Origin: Chloroflexota bacterium | GTDB lineage: Bacteria > Chloroflexota > Dehalococcoidia > Lucifugimonadales > UBA1127 | Assembly: GCA_028873745.1 (NCBI GenBank) | Contig: JAPPNT010000154.1 | Location: forward strand, 1-10,414 | DNA: 10,414 nt | Direction of reading: 5' to 3' | Shown here: positions 1-5,906 of the stretch, piece by piece | How positions within the stretch are numbered: the first letter of the stretch is position 1 | Layout: the number at the start of each line of letters is the position of its first letter | Notes under the pieces: model-generated | Told to the model about the DNA's origin: nothing | The model's input: only the letters and a program-made list of their open reading frames with translations | Database searches by the model: none | Position numbers and translations under genes: made by a program

Positions 1-5
1 GAACT

Positions 6-560
6 ATGCCGGAGTTGTACATCGACAGCATGCGCGTCTGCCCGTTGAATTATCAGGGCGTGGTCATGCTGAAGCTGAAAGACGCGGACCGGTACCTCCC
101 CATATGGATTGGGCAGTTTGAAGCGGACGCCATTGCCGTGAAGCTGCAGGAGGTCAAGGTCCCTCGGCCCCTCACCCACGACCTGCTCGGCAACGTCATA
201 GACGCCATGGGCGGCGTGGTGAAGCGCGTGGTCGTCAGCGACCTGCAGAACGACACCTTCTACGCCAAGATCATCCTGGAGTACGGCGACAATACCAACG
301 GCCATAGCAAAGAGGTCGACTCCCGTCCCAGCGACGCCCTTGCGCTTGCGGTCCGCACCGGCGTCCCGATCTTTGTCGACGAGGGCGTCCTGAGCAAGGC
401 CGGCGTCCAGCTCGAAGAGGAAACCAAGGCGGGCGCCGACGCCGCTGGTGACGACCCCGCGGCGCCTCCGGGCGAGGACGAGTTGCGGGGCATGTCCGCT
501 TTCGCGGACTTCGTAGAGGGCCTCGATCTCGGGGACCTGGACAAGGGCCCCAACGGCTAA
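6..560 (+). CDS. Bifunctional nuclease (BFN/DUF151) family protein
   Basis: The 184-residue protein has the BFN domain at about residues 3-140. Visible family hallmarks are the N-terminal segment with LPIWIG (31-36) and the motif D105-S-R-P-S-D110 followed by ALALAVRTGVPIFV. Members of this family have been linked to nuclease activity and, in plants, to defence signalling; the bacterial role is mostly undefined. Residues 136-184 form an acidic, Gly/Ala/Asp-rich tail that is probably disordered, and the UVR domain that some homologues carry is absent. The ATG lies 6 bases into the window, so the ribosome binding site and promoter are outside and a slightly earlier start cannot be excluded. The gene ends 24 bases before a palindromic terminator, so it is probably transcribed separately from the ATP synthase operon behind it. 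The family assignment is firm; the biochemical function is not. Confidence 0.88.
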   Translation: MPELYIDSMRVCPLNYQGVVMLKLKDADRYLPIWIGQFEADAIAVKLQEVKVPRPLTHDLLGNVIDAMGGVVKRVVVSDLQNDTFYAKIILEYGDNTNGHSKEVDSRPSDALALAVRTGVPIFVDEGVLSKAGVQLEEETKAGADAAGDDPAAPPGEDELRGMSAFADFVEGLDLGDLDKGPNG

Positions 561-583
561 CGTCTGACCTGACACGTAACTGG

Positions 584-607
584 AAAGAGGCCCCGCGGGG
601 CCTCTTT
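584..607 (+). terminator. Palindromic terminator after the BFN gene
   Basis: This is a perfect 24-bp palindrome: AAAGAGGCCC and GGGCCTCTTT form a 10-bp stem around a CGCG loop. It starts with AAA and ends with TTT, followed by CTGCTTT, so the U-tract is short and interrupted. Being symmetric, it could act in both directions. Its place 24 bases after the BFN stop and about 50 bases before the atp promoter fits an intrinsic terminator separating the two units. Confidence 0.75.
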
Positions 608-659
608 CTGCTTTGCGGCGATGGCTGGAACCTTGATGGGCAAAATCCCGCCCGGAGGT

Positions 660-689
660 TTGACGCCTCACGAGCGGTAGTGATAAGAT
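660..689 (+). promoter_or_regulatory. Sigma70-type promoter of the ATP synthase operon
   Basis: The -35 element TTGACG (660-665) matches the consensus at 5 of 6 positions. After an 18-base spacer comes the -10 element TAAGAT (684-689), a 4 of 6 match strengthened by a TGn extension (TG at 681-682). Transcription would start near 696, giving a leader of about 20 bases before the ATG at 715, which carries a GAGGTGG ribosome binding site at 704-710. The promoter sits between the upstream terminator and the first atp gene, where it is expected. It was found by eye and not tested. Confidence 0.65.
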
Positions 690-695
690 TCACCA
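678..695 (+). promoter_or_regulatory. Rex-like operator overlapping the atp -10 element
   Basis: The 18-base site TAGTGATAAGATTCACCA contains GTGA-N6-TCAC (680-693) as a perfect inverted repeat. Against the Rex operator consensus TTGTGAANNNNTTCACAA, 11 of the 14 specified positions match. It covers the whole -10 element, where a bound repressor would block RNA polymerase. A rex gene lies directly behind the operon at 7835-8464, which raises the plausibility. The alternative is a Crp/Fnr-type site, because TGTGA-N6-TCACA shares the same core, although no such regulator is seen in the window. Confidence 0.55.
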
Positions 696-714
696 GACTT
701 CTTTGAGGTGGCGT

Positions 715-942
715 ATGCCAACGTGGGCTCTCGCTCTGCGTCTCATGGGGGTCGGATGGTATGTCGCCGCGTCCATCCTGATAGGCATTGTGGGCGGACT
801 CTGGCTGGACAAGTGGCTCGGCACCACCATCGTGTTCACGATAGTTGGCGTAGTACTGGGGACAACGGTTGCCTTTTACGGTCTCTACCGTATGGTGCAG
901 CCACTGATGGATAACACCGACAAAGGACCCGAGGGGGAATAG
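715..942 (+). CDS. atpZ: AtpZ/AtpI-family ATP synthase accessory protein
   Basis: This 75-residue protein has two predicted membrane helices (about 10-31 and 36-60). The first ends in the G24-x2-G27-G28-x2-L31-D32 pattern typical of the ATPase_gene1 (AtpZ) family. A short acidic tail follows. Its position just before atpB is the usual one for atpI/atpZ. Such proteins are not core subunits; related ones are proposed to help c-ring assembly or carry Mg2+/Ca2+. The ATG at 715 is chosen because GAGGTGG (704-710) precedes it at good spacing; a TTG at 703 is in frame but overlaps that ribosome binding site. The stop is 5 bases before the atpB start, so the two are probably translationally coupled. 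The family is clear; the choice between the atpZ and atpI names rests on the small size and two helices. Confidence 0.82.
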   Translation: MPTWALALRLMGVGWYVAASILIGIVGGLWLDKWLGTTIVFTIVGVVLGTTVAFYGLYRMVQPLMDNTDKGPEGE

Positions 943-947
943 TCAGC

Positions 948-1874
948 GTGGCCATTTCCGGAAGCGCCAAAGGGATACTGGTCCTGGTTGCACTGGCTGT
1001 TTTGGCATTGGGATTAGCGGGATTCATCACCGGCGCCATTGGCGCCGCTTTTTTCGACCGTGAGAGCTTTCTCCCCACCCCCGGCGTGCACCTGGCCCCG
1101 CAGGAGATCCTGGGCAGTGAGCCCGGGCACGAGCTCAAAGAGGGCGGCTTCGACTTTGTCATAACCAACACCATCCTCTCGTCCGTCGTCACCTCCCTGG
1201 TGCTCATCCTCCTCTTCGTTGGCGGCACCGCGAGGATGAGCGTGGTGCCCGGGCGGCTTCAGAGCCTCCTGGAGTCCATCGTCGAGGCGCTGCTCGGCTT
1301 CGTCGAGAGCGTCATGGGTGCCGGCAAAGGGCGCGGCATCTTCCCCCTGGCTGCCACCATCTTCCTGTTCGTGGCCTTCAACTCCTGGCTCGCGCTCATA
1401 CCCATCTACCAGTCCTTCGGCGTCATCAAGGACGACAAGATCTACGCCACCTTCCTGCGGCCCGCCGGCACGGACCTGAACATGCCCCTGGCGCTGGCCC
1501 TCATCTCATTCTTCGTCGTGGAGTACCTGGGCTTCCGAGCGCACGGGGTCGGCTATCTGGGCGAGTTCATCCGCTTTGGGCAGCTGCTGCGAGGACGCAT
1601 CCTGACGGGGCTGATCGACCTCTTTGTCGGCGTGCTGGAAGCCGTCAGCCACGTGGTCCGGGTGGTCAGCTTCACCTTCAGGTTGTTCGGGAACATGACG
1701 GCGGGAGAGATCCTGCTGTTGGTGACATCCTTCCTGGTCACCTTCATCTTCTCCGTCCCCTTCTACGGACTGGAGTTGATGGTCGGTCTGATCCAGGGAG
1801 TGATTTTCGCTGCGCTGACCGTGGTCTTCGCGGCCATCGCCGTCGCGCCCCACGAGGGGGAGGAAGAGCACTAG
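948..1874 (+). CDS. atpB: ATP synthase Fo subunit a
   Basis: The 308-residue membrane protein is the stator half-channel subunit that passes protons to the c-ring. The signature FRLFGNMTAGEILLL contains the essential arginine R245 (E. coli R210) and, nine residues on, E254 (E. coli E219). The later segment GLIQGVIFAALTVVFAAIAV matches the last conserved helix. After the first helix (about 8-30) there is a long polar loop (about 38-65) before the next helix, longer than in E. coli, which explains the length above the usual ~270. The start is GTG at 948, with GAGGGGGA (931-938) as ribosome binding site. The C-terminus ends in a charged HEGEEEH tail. It is followed by a 237-base gap before atpE that is unusually wide for this operon and holds a hairpin, a microprotein gene and a second hairpin. 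Confidence 0.97.
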   Translation: MAISGSAKGILVLVALAVLALGLAGFITGAIGAAFFDRESFLPTPGVHLAPQEILGSEPGHELKEGGFDFVITNTILSSVVTSLVLILLFVGGTARMSVVPGRLQSLLESIVEALLGFVESVMGAGKGRGIFPLAATIFLFVAFNSWLALIPIYQSFGVIKDDKIYATFLRPAGTDLNMPLALALISFFVVEYLGFRAHGVGYLGEFIRFGQLLRGRILTGLIDLFVGVLEAVSHVVRVVSFTFRLFGNMTAGEILLLVTSFLVTFIFSVPFYGLELMVGLIQGVIFAALTVVFAAIAVAPHEGEEEH

Positions 1875-1899
1875 CGGCGCGCGCATAGCAAGGGGATTC

Positions 1900-1932
1900 G
1901 GGCCCCGCGACCGGCGCAACCGGGCGAGGCCC
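1900..1932 (+). other. Intercistronic RNA hairpin after atpB
   Basis: A strong imperfect hairpin can be drawn. GGGCC (1900-1904) pairs with GGCCC (1928-1932), CGC (1906-1908) with GCG (1924-1926), and CCGG (1911-1914) with CCGG (1920-1923), around a 5-base CGCAA loop. That is 12 base pairs, nearly all G-C. No T-tract follows, so it is not an ordinary terminator. It ends 19 bases before the microprotein start. It may be a processing or stability element separating the atpB message from the highly translated atpE part. Confidence 0.5.
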
Positions 1933-1951
1933 AGCGGAAAGAGGGGACAAC

Positions 1952-2053
1952 ATGGACGGACTCATTCTGGCGTTGGTGGTTGTCACCATGGGGCTCGCGG
2001 CCGCCGCGGTCGGCGGCGTCTTCGCTGTCTACGCAAGCAGGCAGCAGGACTAG
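1952..2053 (+). CDS. Unrecognised 33-residue single-helix membrane microprotein in the atp operon
   Basis: I do not recognise this gene. It begins with ATG at 1952, preceded by GAGGGG (1941-1946) at good spacing, and ends at TAG 2051-2053. The product starts MDGLILALVV, continues through a Gly/Ala-rich core (GLAAAAVGG) and ends VYASRQQD. Residues 3-28 are uninterrupted hydrophobic or small, enough for one membrane helix. The only basic residue is R30 near the end, suggesting a cytoplasmic C-terminus. It has no acidic residue inside the helix, so it is not a half c subunit. It lies between the genes for subunits a and c, flanked by two hairpins, in a gap otherwise unexplained. A role in Fo assembly or as an accessory Fo subunit is inferred from position only. 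It is short enough that most gene finders would miss it, and chance occurrence cannot be excluded. Confidence 0.62.
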   Translation: MDGLILALVVVTMGLAAAAVGGVFAVYASRQQD

Positions 2054-2070
2054 CGCAGTTACGGAACAGA

Positions 2071-2108
2071 CGCCGCCGCCCATTCTCACCGGCGGCGCAT
2101 AAGGAGGA
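2071..2108 (+). promoter_or_regulatory. Hairpin and strong ribosome binding site before atpE
   Basis: CGCCGCCG (2071-2078) pairs perfectly with CGGCGGCG (2090-2097) around an 11-base loop. Directly behind it is AAGGAGGA (2101-2108), the best Shine-Dalgarno sequence in the operon, 3 bases before the atpE ATG at 2112. The c subunit is needed in about ten copies per enzyme, and in E. coli atpE also has an enhanced translation start. The hairpin may protect the message from upstream decay or keep the start site open; this function is inference. Confidence 0.55.
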
Positions 2109-2111
2109 GCA

Positions 2112-2345
2112 ATGAACGAGGCAGAAGGGCTCAAGCTGTTGGGCGCGGGCATCGCGGCCGGTCTGGGCATGTTGGGGCCGGGTCTTGGCATCGGCATTCT
2201 GGGCGCGGGCGCCATGAATGCCCTGGGCCGCAACCCGGAGGCGCGCGGCGCCATCCTGACCAACATGATTCTGGCCATCGCCTTCGCGGAAGCCCTGGGC
2301 ATTTACGCCCTGATCGTGGCGGTCATCCTGGCGCTGGTGGCGTAG
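2112..2345 (+). CDS. atpE: ATP synthase Fo subunit c
   Basis: The 77-residue protein is the two-helix hairpin that forms the rotating ring. Helix 1 carries the glycine-rich packing motif (G22-P-G24-L-G26-I-G28, then G31 and G33). The polar loop has R40-N41-P42, and helix 2 contains the carboxylate E60 in AIAFAEALGIYAL. The extra ligands of sodium-binding rings are absent: the residue equivalent to Ilyobacter Q32 is I27, and the residue after the glutamate is A61 instead of Ser or Thr. The ring is therefore predicted to bind protons. The start has a very strong ribosome binding site. The N-terminus is short and the protein ends at the second helix (LALVA), as is normal for the family. Confidence 0.97.
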   Translation: MNEAEGLKLLGAGIAAGLGMLGPGLGIGILGAGAMNALGRNPEARGAILTNMILAIAFAEALGIYALIVAVILALVA

Positions 2346-2372
2346 AGCGCGAGAGCGCGGGAGGAGGACCCC

Positions 2373-2891
2373 GTGGCACTTTTGGACGGCTTGGAGAAGC
2401 TGGGATTCCACATTCCCAGCCTCATAGTCTTTCTCGCGAACTTCGCCATTCTGCTGGCGATCCTGTACTTCTTCGCGTACAAGCGCATCCTCGCCATGCT
2501 GGACCAGCGCTCGGCCAGCATCCGTGAGTCGCTCTCCGAGGCGGACCGGGTGCGGCAGGAGTCGACCCAGGCGCGCGAGGAGCTCGAGGCCCAGCTGGGC
2601 GAGACCCGGCGTGCGGGCCAGCAGGTGCTGGAGGAGGCACGGCAGGCCGCCGAGCGCTTCCGCGAGGAGGAGCAGGCGCGAGCGCGAGCCGAGGCCGAGG
2701 ACTTCCTGCGGCGGGCGCGGGCCCAGATCGAGCAGGAACGCAACCAGGCCATCGAGCAGGTGCGCGAGCACTTTGCAGACCTGGCGATCACCGCCGCCGA
2801 GCGGGTCATCGATCGGTCGCTGGACCGCGACGCCCACAGGGATCTCATCGAAAGGGCCCTCAGCGAGAGCGCTGAGGCGCAGCGGAACTAG
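2373..2891 (+). CDS. atpF: ATP synthase Fo subunit b
   Basis: The 172-residue protein is the peripheral stalk that holds the alpha3beta3 head against rotation. One membrane helix lies at about residues 15-35 (PSLIVFLANFAILLAILYFF). It is followed by a long charged, alanine-rich coiled coil from about 45 to 150, and a C-terminal delta-binding segment that includes LAITAAERVIDRSLD. The start is GTG at 2373, with GAGGAGG (2361-2367) at 5 bases. There is a single b-type gene, so the stalk should be a homodimer. The next gene, atpH, begins 3 bases after the stop, which suggests translational coupling. Confidence 0.95.
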   Translation: MALLDGLEKLGFHIPSLIVFLANFAILLAILYFFAYKRILAMLDQRSASIRESLSEADRVRQESTQAREELEAQLGETRRAGQQVLEEARQAAERFREEEQARARAEAEDFLRRARAQIEQERNQAIEQVREHFADLAITAAERVIDRSLDRDAHRDLIERALSESAEAQRN

Positions 2892-2894
2892 CAC

Positions 2895-3440
2895 ATGGCG
2901 GGGCGCAGACAGCCATCGTCCAAGCGCTTTGCGCAGGCCATCTTTGAGCTTGCGCAGGAGTCCGGCACCTTGGGCGAGTGGGACGAGCAACTGGCGACCC
3001 TGGCCGCCGCGGCTGGGACGCCGGAGTTCGTCTCGCTCATGGAGGCGCCGGAGATCACGAGCGACGAGCGCACGCGGGCGCTGGGGCACGTGTTGCCCGA
3101 CCTGAGCGATGGCGCCCGCAACCTGCTGCAGTTGCTCGCGCGGGCGAGGGCAACCAACGCTCTCCCGGACGTCCATGAGCGGTATCGCGAGCTCGTCGAC
3201 GCCTCGCAGGGCGTCGTGCGGGTGGAGGTGACCTCCGCAGTGGAGCTGACGGGCGACGACACGAGCCGCATCGCAGGGCAGCTCTCTGCGGCCCTCGGCG
3301 GTGACGTGCGCGTTTCTGCCGCCGTGGACCCGGAGCTCCTTGGCGGGCTGGTCATCCGCGTGGGCGACCGAGTCATAGACGGCAGCGCCCGGCAGCGGCT
3401 GAACTCGCTGCGGGGTGCGCTGGCAAGAGGCATGGTCTAA
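2895..3440 (+). CDS. atpH: ATP synthase F1 subunit delta
   Basis: The 181-residue protein links the b stalk to the top of F1. The N-terminal helical domain (about 8-105) begins SSKRFAQAIFELAQ, as in the OSCP/delta family. The C-terminal domain carries the family signature D145-PELLGGLVIRVGDRVIDGS and then RQRLNSLRGAL. Length is normal. The ATG at 2895 is 3 bases past the atpF stop and has no clear ribosome binding site of its own, so expression probably depends on reinitiation after atpF. Sequence in the middle of this subunit is poorly conserved in general, but the C-terminal signature makes the call safe. Confidence 0.94.
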   Translation: MAGRRQPSSKRFAQAIFELAQESGTLGEWDEQLATLAAAAGTPEFVSLMEAPEITSDERTRALGHVLPDLSDGARNLLQLLARARATNALPDVHERYRELVDASQGVVRVEVTSAVELTGDDTSRIAGQLSAALGGDVRVSAAVDPELLGGLVIRVGDRVIDGSARQRLNSLRGALARGMV

Positions 3441-3447
3441 CGCGCCA

Positions 3448-3488
3448 CCGCCTGAGGCGGCGGCAAAAGCACGTTCCCGCGGTGCGGG
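3448..3488 (+). other. Two tandem hairpins upstream of atpA
   Basis: Two small G-C hairpins fill the gap between atpH and atpA: CCGCC-TGA-GGCGG (3448-3460) and CCCGC-GGT-GCGGG (3476-3488). The second ends 2 bases before the atpA ribosome binding site GGAGGTAG (3491-3498). The first is followed by CGGCAAAAGC and has no T-tract, so neither looks like a terminator. They may shape message stability or translation at the Fo/F1 boundary of the operon. The pairing is seen; the role is inferred. Confidence 0.4.
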
Positions 3489-3500
3489 ATGGAGGTAGGC

Positions 3501-5015
3501 ATGGCCATTCGTGGCGAAGATATCGTATCGGTCATCAAGCAGCAGATTGAGGGCTTTGAGAGCCGCGTGTCCATGGTCGACGTGGGCGTCGTCGTCGACG
3601 TCGGCGACGGCATCGCCCGCATCCACGGCCTGGCCGGCTGCAAGTCCACGGAGCTGCTGGAGTTCCCGAACAACGTGTTCGGCATGGCGCTGAACTTGGA
3701 AGAGGACAGCGTCGGCGCCGTGATCCTTGGCGAGGAGAACACCGTCCGCGAGGGCGACCAGGTCCGCACGACGGGCCGGATGGTCGAGGTCCCCGTGGGC
3801 GACGGACTCCTGGGCCGTGTCGTCGACCCGCTGGGCCGGCCGCTGGACGGCAAGGGCCCGGTACCCAGCACGAAGAACCGGCCCGTCGAGCGCGTGGCCC
3901 CGGACGTGACCAAGCGGAAGTCCGTGGACACGCCGGTGCAGACGGGCATCAAGGCCATCGACGCCATGATCCCCATCGGACGGGGACAGCGGGAGCTCAT
4001 CATCGGCGACCGCTCCATCGGCAAGACGGCCATCTGCATCGACGCGATCATCAACCAGAAGGGCAAGGACCTCCTCTGCGTCTACGTGGCCGTCGGGCAG
4101 AAGGCGGGCAAGGTGGCGGGCGTTCTGGGCACGCTGGAGCAGTACGGCGCCCTGGAGCACACGGTCATCGTCGCGGCCAACGCGGCGGACTCGGCCGCCC
4201 TGCAGTTCCTCGCACCGTACGCAGGCTGCGCCATCGCCGAGGAAATCATGGAGTCCGGGCGTGACGCCCTGGTCATCTACGACGACCTCTCCAAGCACGC
4301 ATGGGCGTACCGGCAGCTCTCGCTGCTGCTCCGCCGTCCGGCGGGCCGCGAGGCCTACCCGGGCGACGTCTTCTACCTCCACAGCCGGCTGCTGGAGCGC
4401 GCCGCCAAGCTGAGCGACGAGGAGGGCGGCGGCTCGATGACGGCGCTGCCCGTCATCGAGACGCAGGCGGGCGACGTCTCGGCCTACATCCCGACCAACG
4501 TCATCTCCATCACGGACGGCCAGATCTACCTGGAGGCCGACATGTTCAACGCGGGCAACCGCCCGGCGGTGAACGCAGGCCTCTCGGTCTCGCGAGTGGG
4601 CGGCAGCGCCCAGCGGCGGGCCATGCGGCGGGTTGCGGGGCGGATGCGCCTCGACCTCGCCCAGTACCGTGAGCTGGCCTCCTTCGCGCAGTTCGGCACG
4701 TCCGACCTGGACGCGGCGACCCGGCAGCAGCTGGAGCGCGGCCAGCGCACCACGGAGATCCTGAAGCAGGGCCAGTACCGGCCACAGAACCTGGAGCACC
4801 AGGTCATGACCTTCTTCGCCGTGGGCAACGGCTACGTGGACCAGGTGCCCATTGCCGACATCCAGCGCTGGGAGTCTGAGTTCACCCAGTACATGGACAC
4901 GGCGCACCCGGAGGTTGGCCGGAGCATCGTGGAGACCAACGACATAACGGAGGAGAACACCGCCGCCCTGCGCTCCGCCATCGAGGAATTCCAGGCGAGC
5001 TTCACGGCGGCCTAA
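3501..5015 (+). CDS. atpA: ATP synthase F1 subunit alpha
   Basis: The 504-residue protein forms the non-catalytic nucleotide sites of the F1 head. It has the N-terminal beta-barrel (about 25-95), then the nucleotide domain with P-loop G169-DRSIGKT176 at exactly the E. coli position, and a C-terminal helical domain. VIYDDLSKHAWAYRQLSLLLRRPAGREAYPGDVFYLHSRLLER is the conserved core, cited here in part: YDDLSKHAWAYRQ and EAYPGDVFYLHSRLLER. The arginine finger that reaches into the catalytic site is R365 in SVSRVGG. The P-loop differs from the common GDRQTGKT at two positions (S172, I173). The start at 3501 is chosen because GGAGGTAG lies just before it; an in-frame ATG at 3489 overlaps that ribosome binding site and adds only four residues. 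The next gene, atpG, begins 4 bases after the stop. Confidence 0.98.
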   Translation: MAIRGEDIVSVIKQQIEGFESRVSMVDVGVVVDVGDGIARIHGLAGCKSTELLEFPNNVFGMALNLEEDSVGAVILGEENTVREGDQVRTTGRMVEVPVGDGLLGRVVDPLGRPLDGKGPVPSTKNRPVERVAPDVTKRKSVDTPVQTGIKAIDAMIPIGRGQRELIIGDRSIGKTAICIDAIINQKGKDLLCVYVAVGQKAGKVAGVLGTLEQYGALEHTVIVAANAADSAALQFLAPYAGCAIAEEIMESGRDALVIYDDLSKHAWAYRQLSLLLRRPAGREAYPGDVFYLHSRLLERAAKLSDEEGGGSMTALPVIETQAGDVSAYIPTNVISITDGQIYLEADMFNAGNRPAVNAGLSVSRVGGSAQRRAMRRVAGRMRLDLAQYRELASFAQFGTSDLDAATRQQLERGQRTTEILKQGQYRPQNLEHQVMTFFAVGNGYVDQVPIADIQRWESEFTQYMDTAHPEVGRSIVETNDITEENTAALRSAIEEFQASFTAA

Positions 5016-5019
5016 CGAC

Positions 5020-5880
5020 ATGCCAAGCCTACGACAGATACGCCGACGCATCCGCACCGTGCAGAACACGGGCAAGATCACGCGCGCCATGGAAATGGTC
5101 GCGGCGGTCAAGATGCGCCGCGCCCAGCAGGCGACGATGGCCGCGCGGCCGTATGCGGAGAAGATGGCGGAACTCCTTTCCCACCTTGCAGGCATGCCCA
5201 GCGACGAGGACCCGCACCCGCTGCTGCAGAACCGGCCCGTCGAGCGCGTGACCCTCGTGCACATGACGCCCGACCGGGGCCTGTGCGGGGCGCTGCCCGG
5301 CAACCTGAACCGCAGGGCAGGTTCCTTCATCCTTGAGGACAACGCCGGCACGCCGGTGTCGGTCGTGACCGTGGGACGGAAGGGGCGCGATTTCATGGTG
5401 CGCGCCAACCGCGAGGTTCAGGCGGTCTTCGACGGCCTCGGCGACCGGCCGGAACTCATGGACATTGTCCCACTCGCTCGGCTGATCATGGACTCCTTCG
5501 TGTCAGGGGAGACCGACGCGGTGTTCATCTCCTTCGGGCAGTTCGTGAACACCATCGTGCAGCGCCCGACGCTGCAGCAGCTCCTGCCGGTCGTCCCGGC
5601 GGAGCTGGCCGCGGACAAGGCCGTCGGCTACATCTACGAGCCCCTCCCGGCGGACGTGCTCGACGCGCTGCTCCCCCGCTACGTGGAGATGGAGCTCTAC
5701 CACGCGGTGCTCGAGGGCATCGCGAGCGAGCAGTCGGCGCGCATGGTGGCCATGCGCAATGCCACGGACAACGCTTCGGATCTGGTGAAGGACCTGACGC
5801 TGGAGGCCAACAAGGTGCGGCAAGAGGCCATCACCAACGAGCTTCTCGACATCATTGGCGGCACACTGACCTTCCAATAG
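5020..5880 (+). CDS. atpG: ATP synthase F1 subunit gamma
   Basis: The 286-residue protein is the central rotor shaft. Its N-terminal helix contains the strongly conserved ITRAMEMVAAVKMRRAQ (20-36), and its C-terminal helix has ARMVAMRNATDNASDLVKDL. These two form the antiparallel coiled coil inside the head. The middle Rossmann-like domain carries D85-RGLCGAL, the family motif normally SDRGLCG, here TPDRGLCG. The extra loop that makes chloroplast gamma redox-controlled is not present. Length is normal. The start ATG is 4 bases after the atpA stop, with no strong ribosome binding site, so coupling to atpA is likely. Confidence 0.97.
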   Translation: MPSLRQIRRRIRTVQNTGKITRAMEMVAAVKMRRAQQATMAARPYAEKMAELLSHLAGMPSDEDPHPLLQNRPVERVTLVHMTPDRGLCGALPGNLNRRAGSFILEDNAGTPVSVVTVGRKGRDFMVRANREVQAVFDGLGDRPELMDIVPLARLIMDSFVSGETDAVFISFGQFVNTIVQRPTLQQLLPVVPAELAADKAVGYIYEPLPADVLDALLPRYVEMELYHAVLEGIASEQSARMVAMRNATDNASDLVKDLTLEANKVRQEAITNELLDIIGGTLTFQ

Positions 5881-5906
5881 ACACGCACGCAAGAGGTAGG
5901 TGGATC

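Noticed and set aside
1952..2053. The idea that the 33-residue protein is a truncated or duplicated subunit c
   Set aside because: It lacks the RNP-type loop, the helix carboxylate and the spaced GxGxG pattern, and a complete atpE follows.
1983..5408. A 1141-codon open frame on the minus strand, antisense to atpE through atpG
   Set aside because: It is a mirror of the GC-rich codon bias of the sense genes. Its translation is Arg/His/Leu/Ala/Val-rich with no domain, and the sense strand holds five unmistakable ATP synthase genes.
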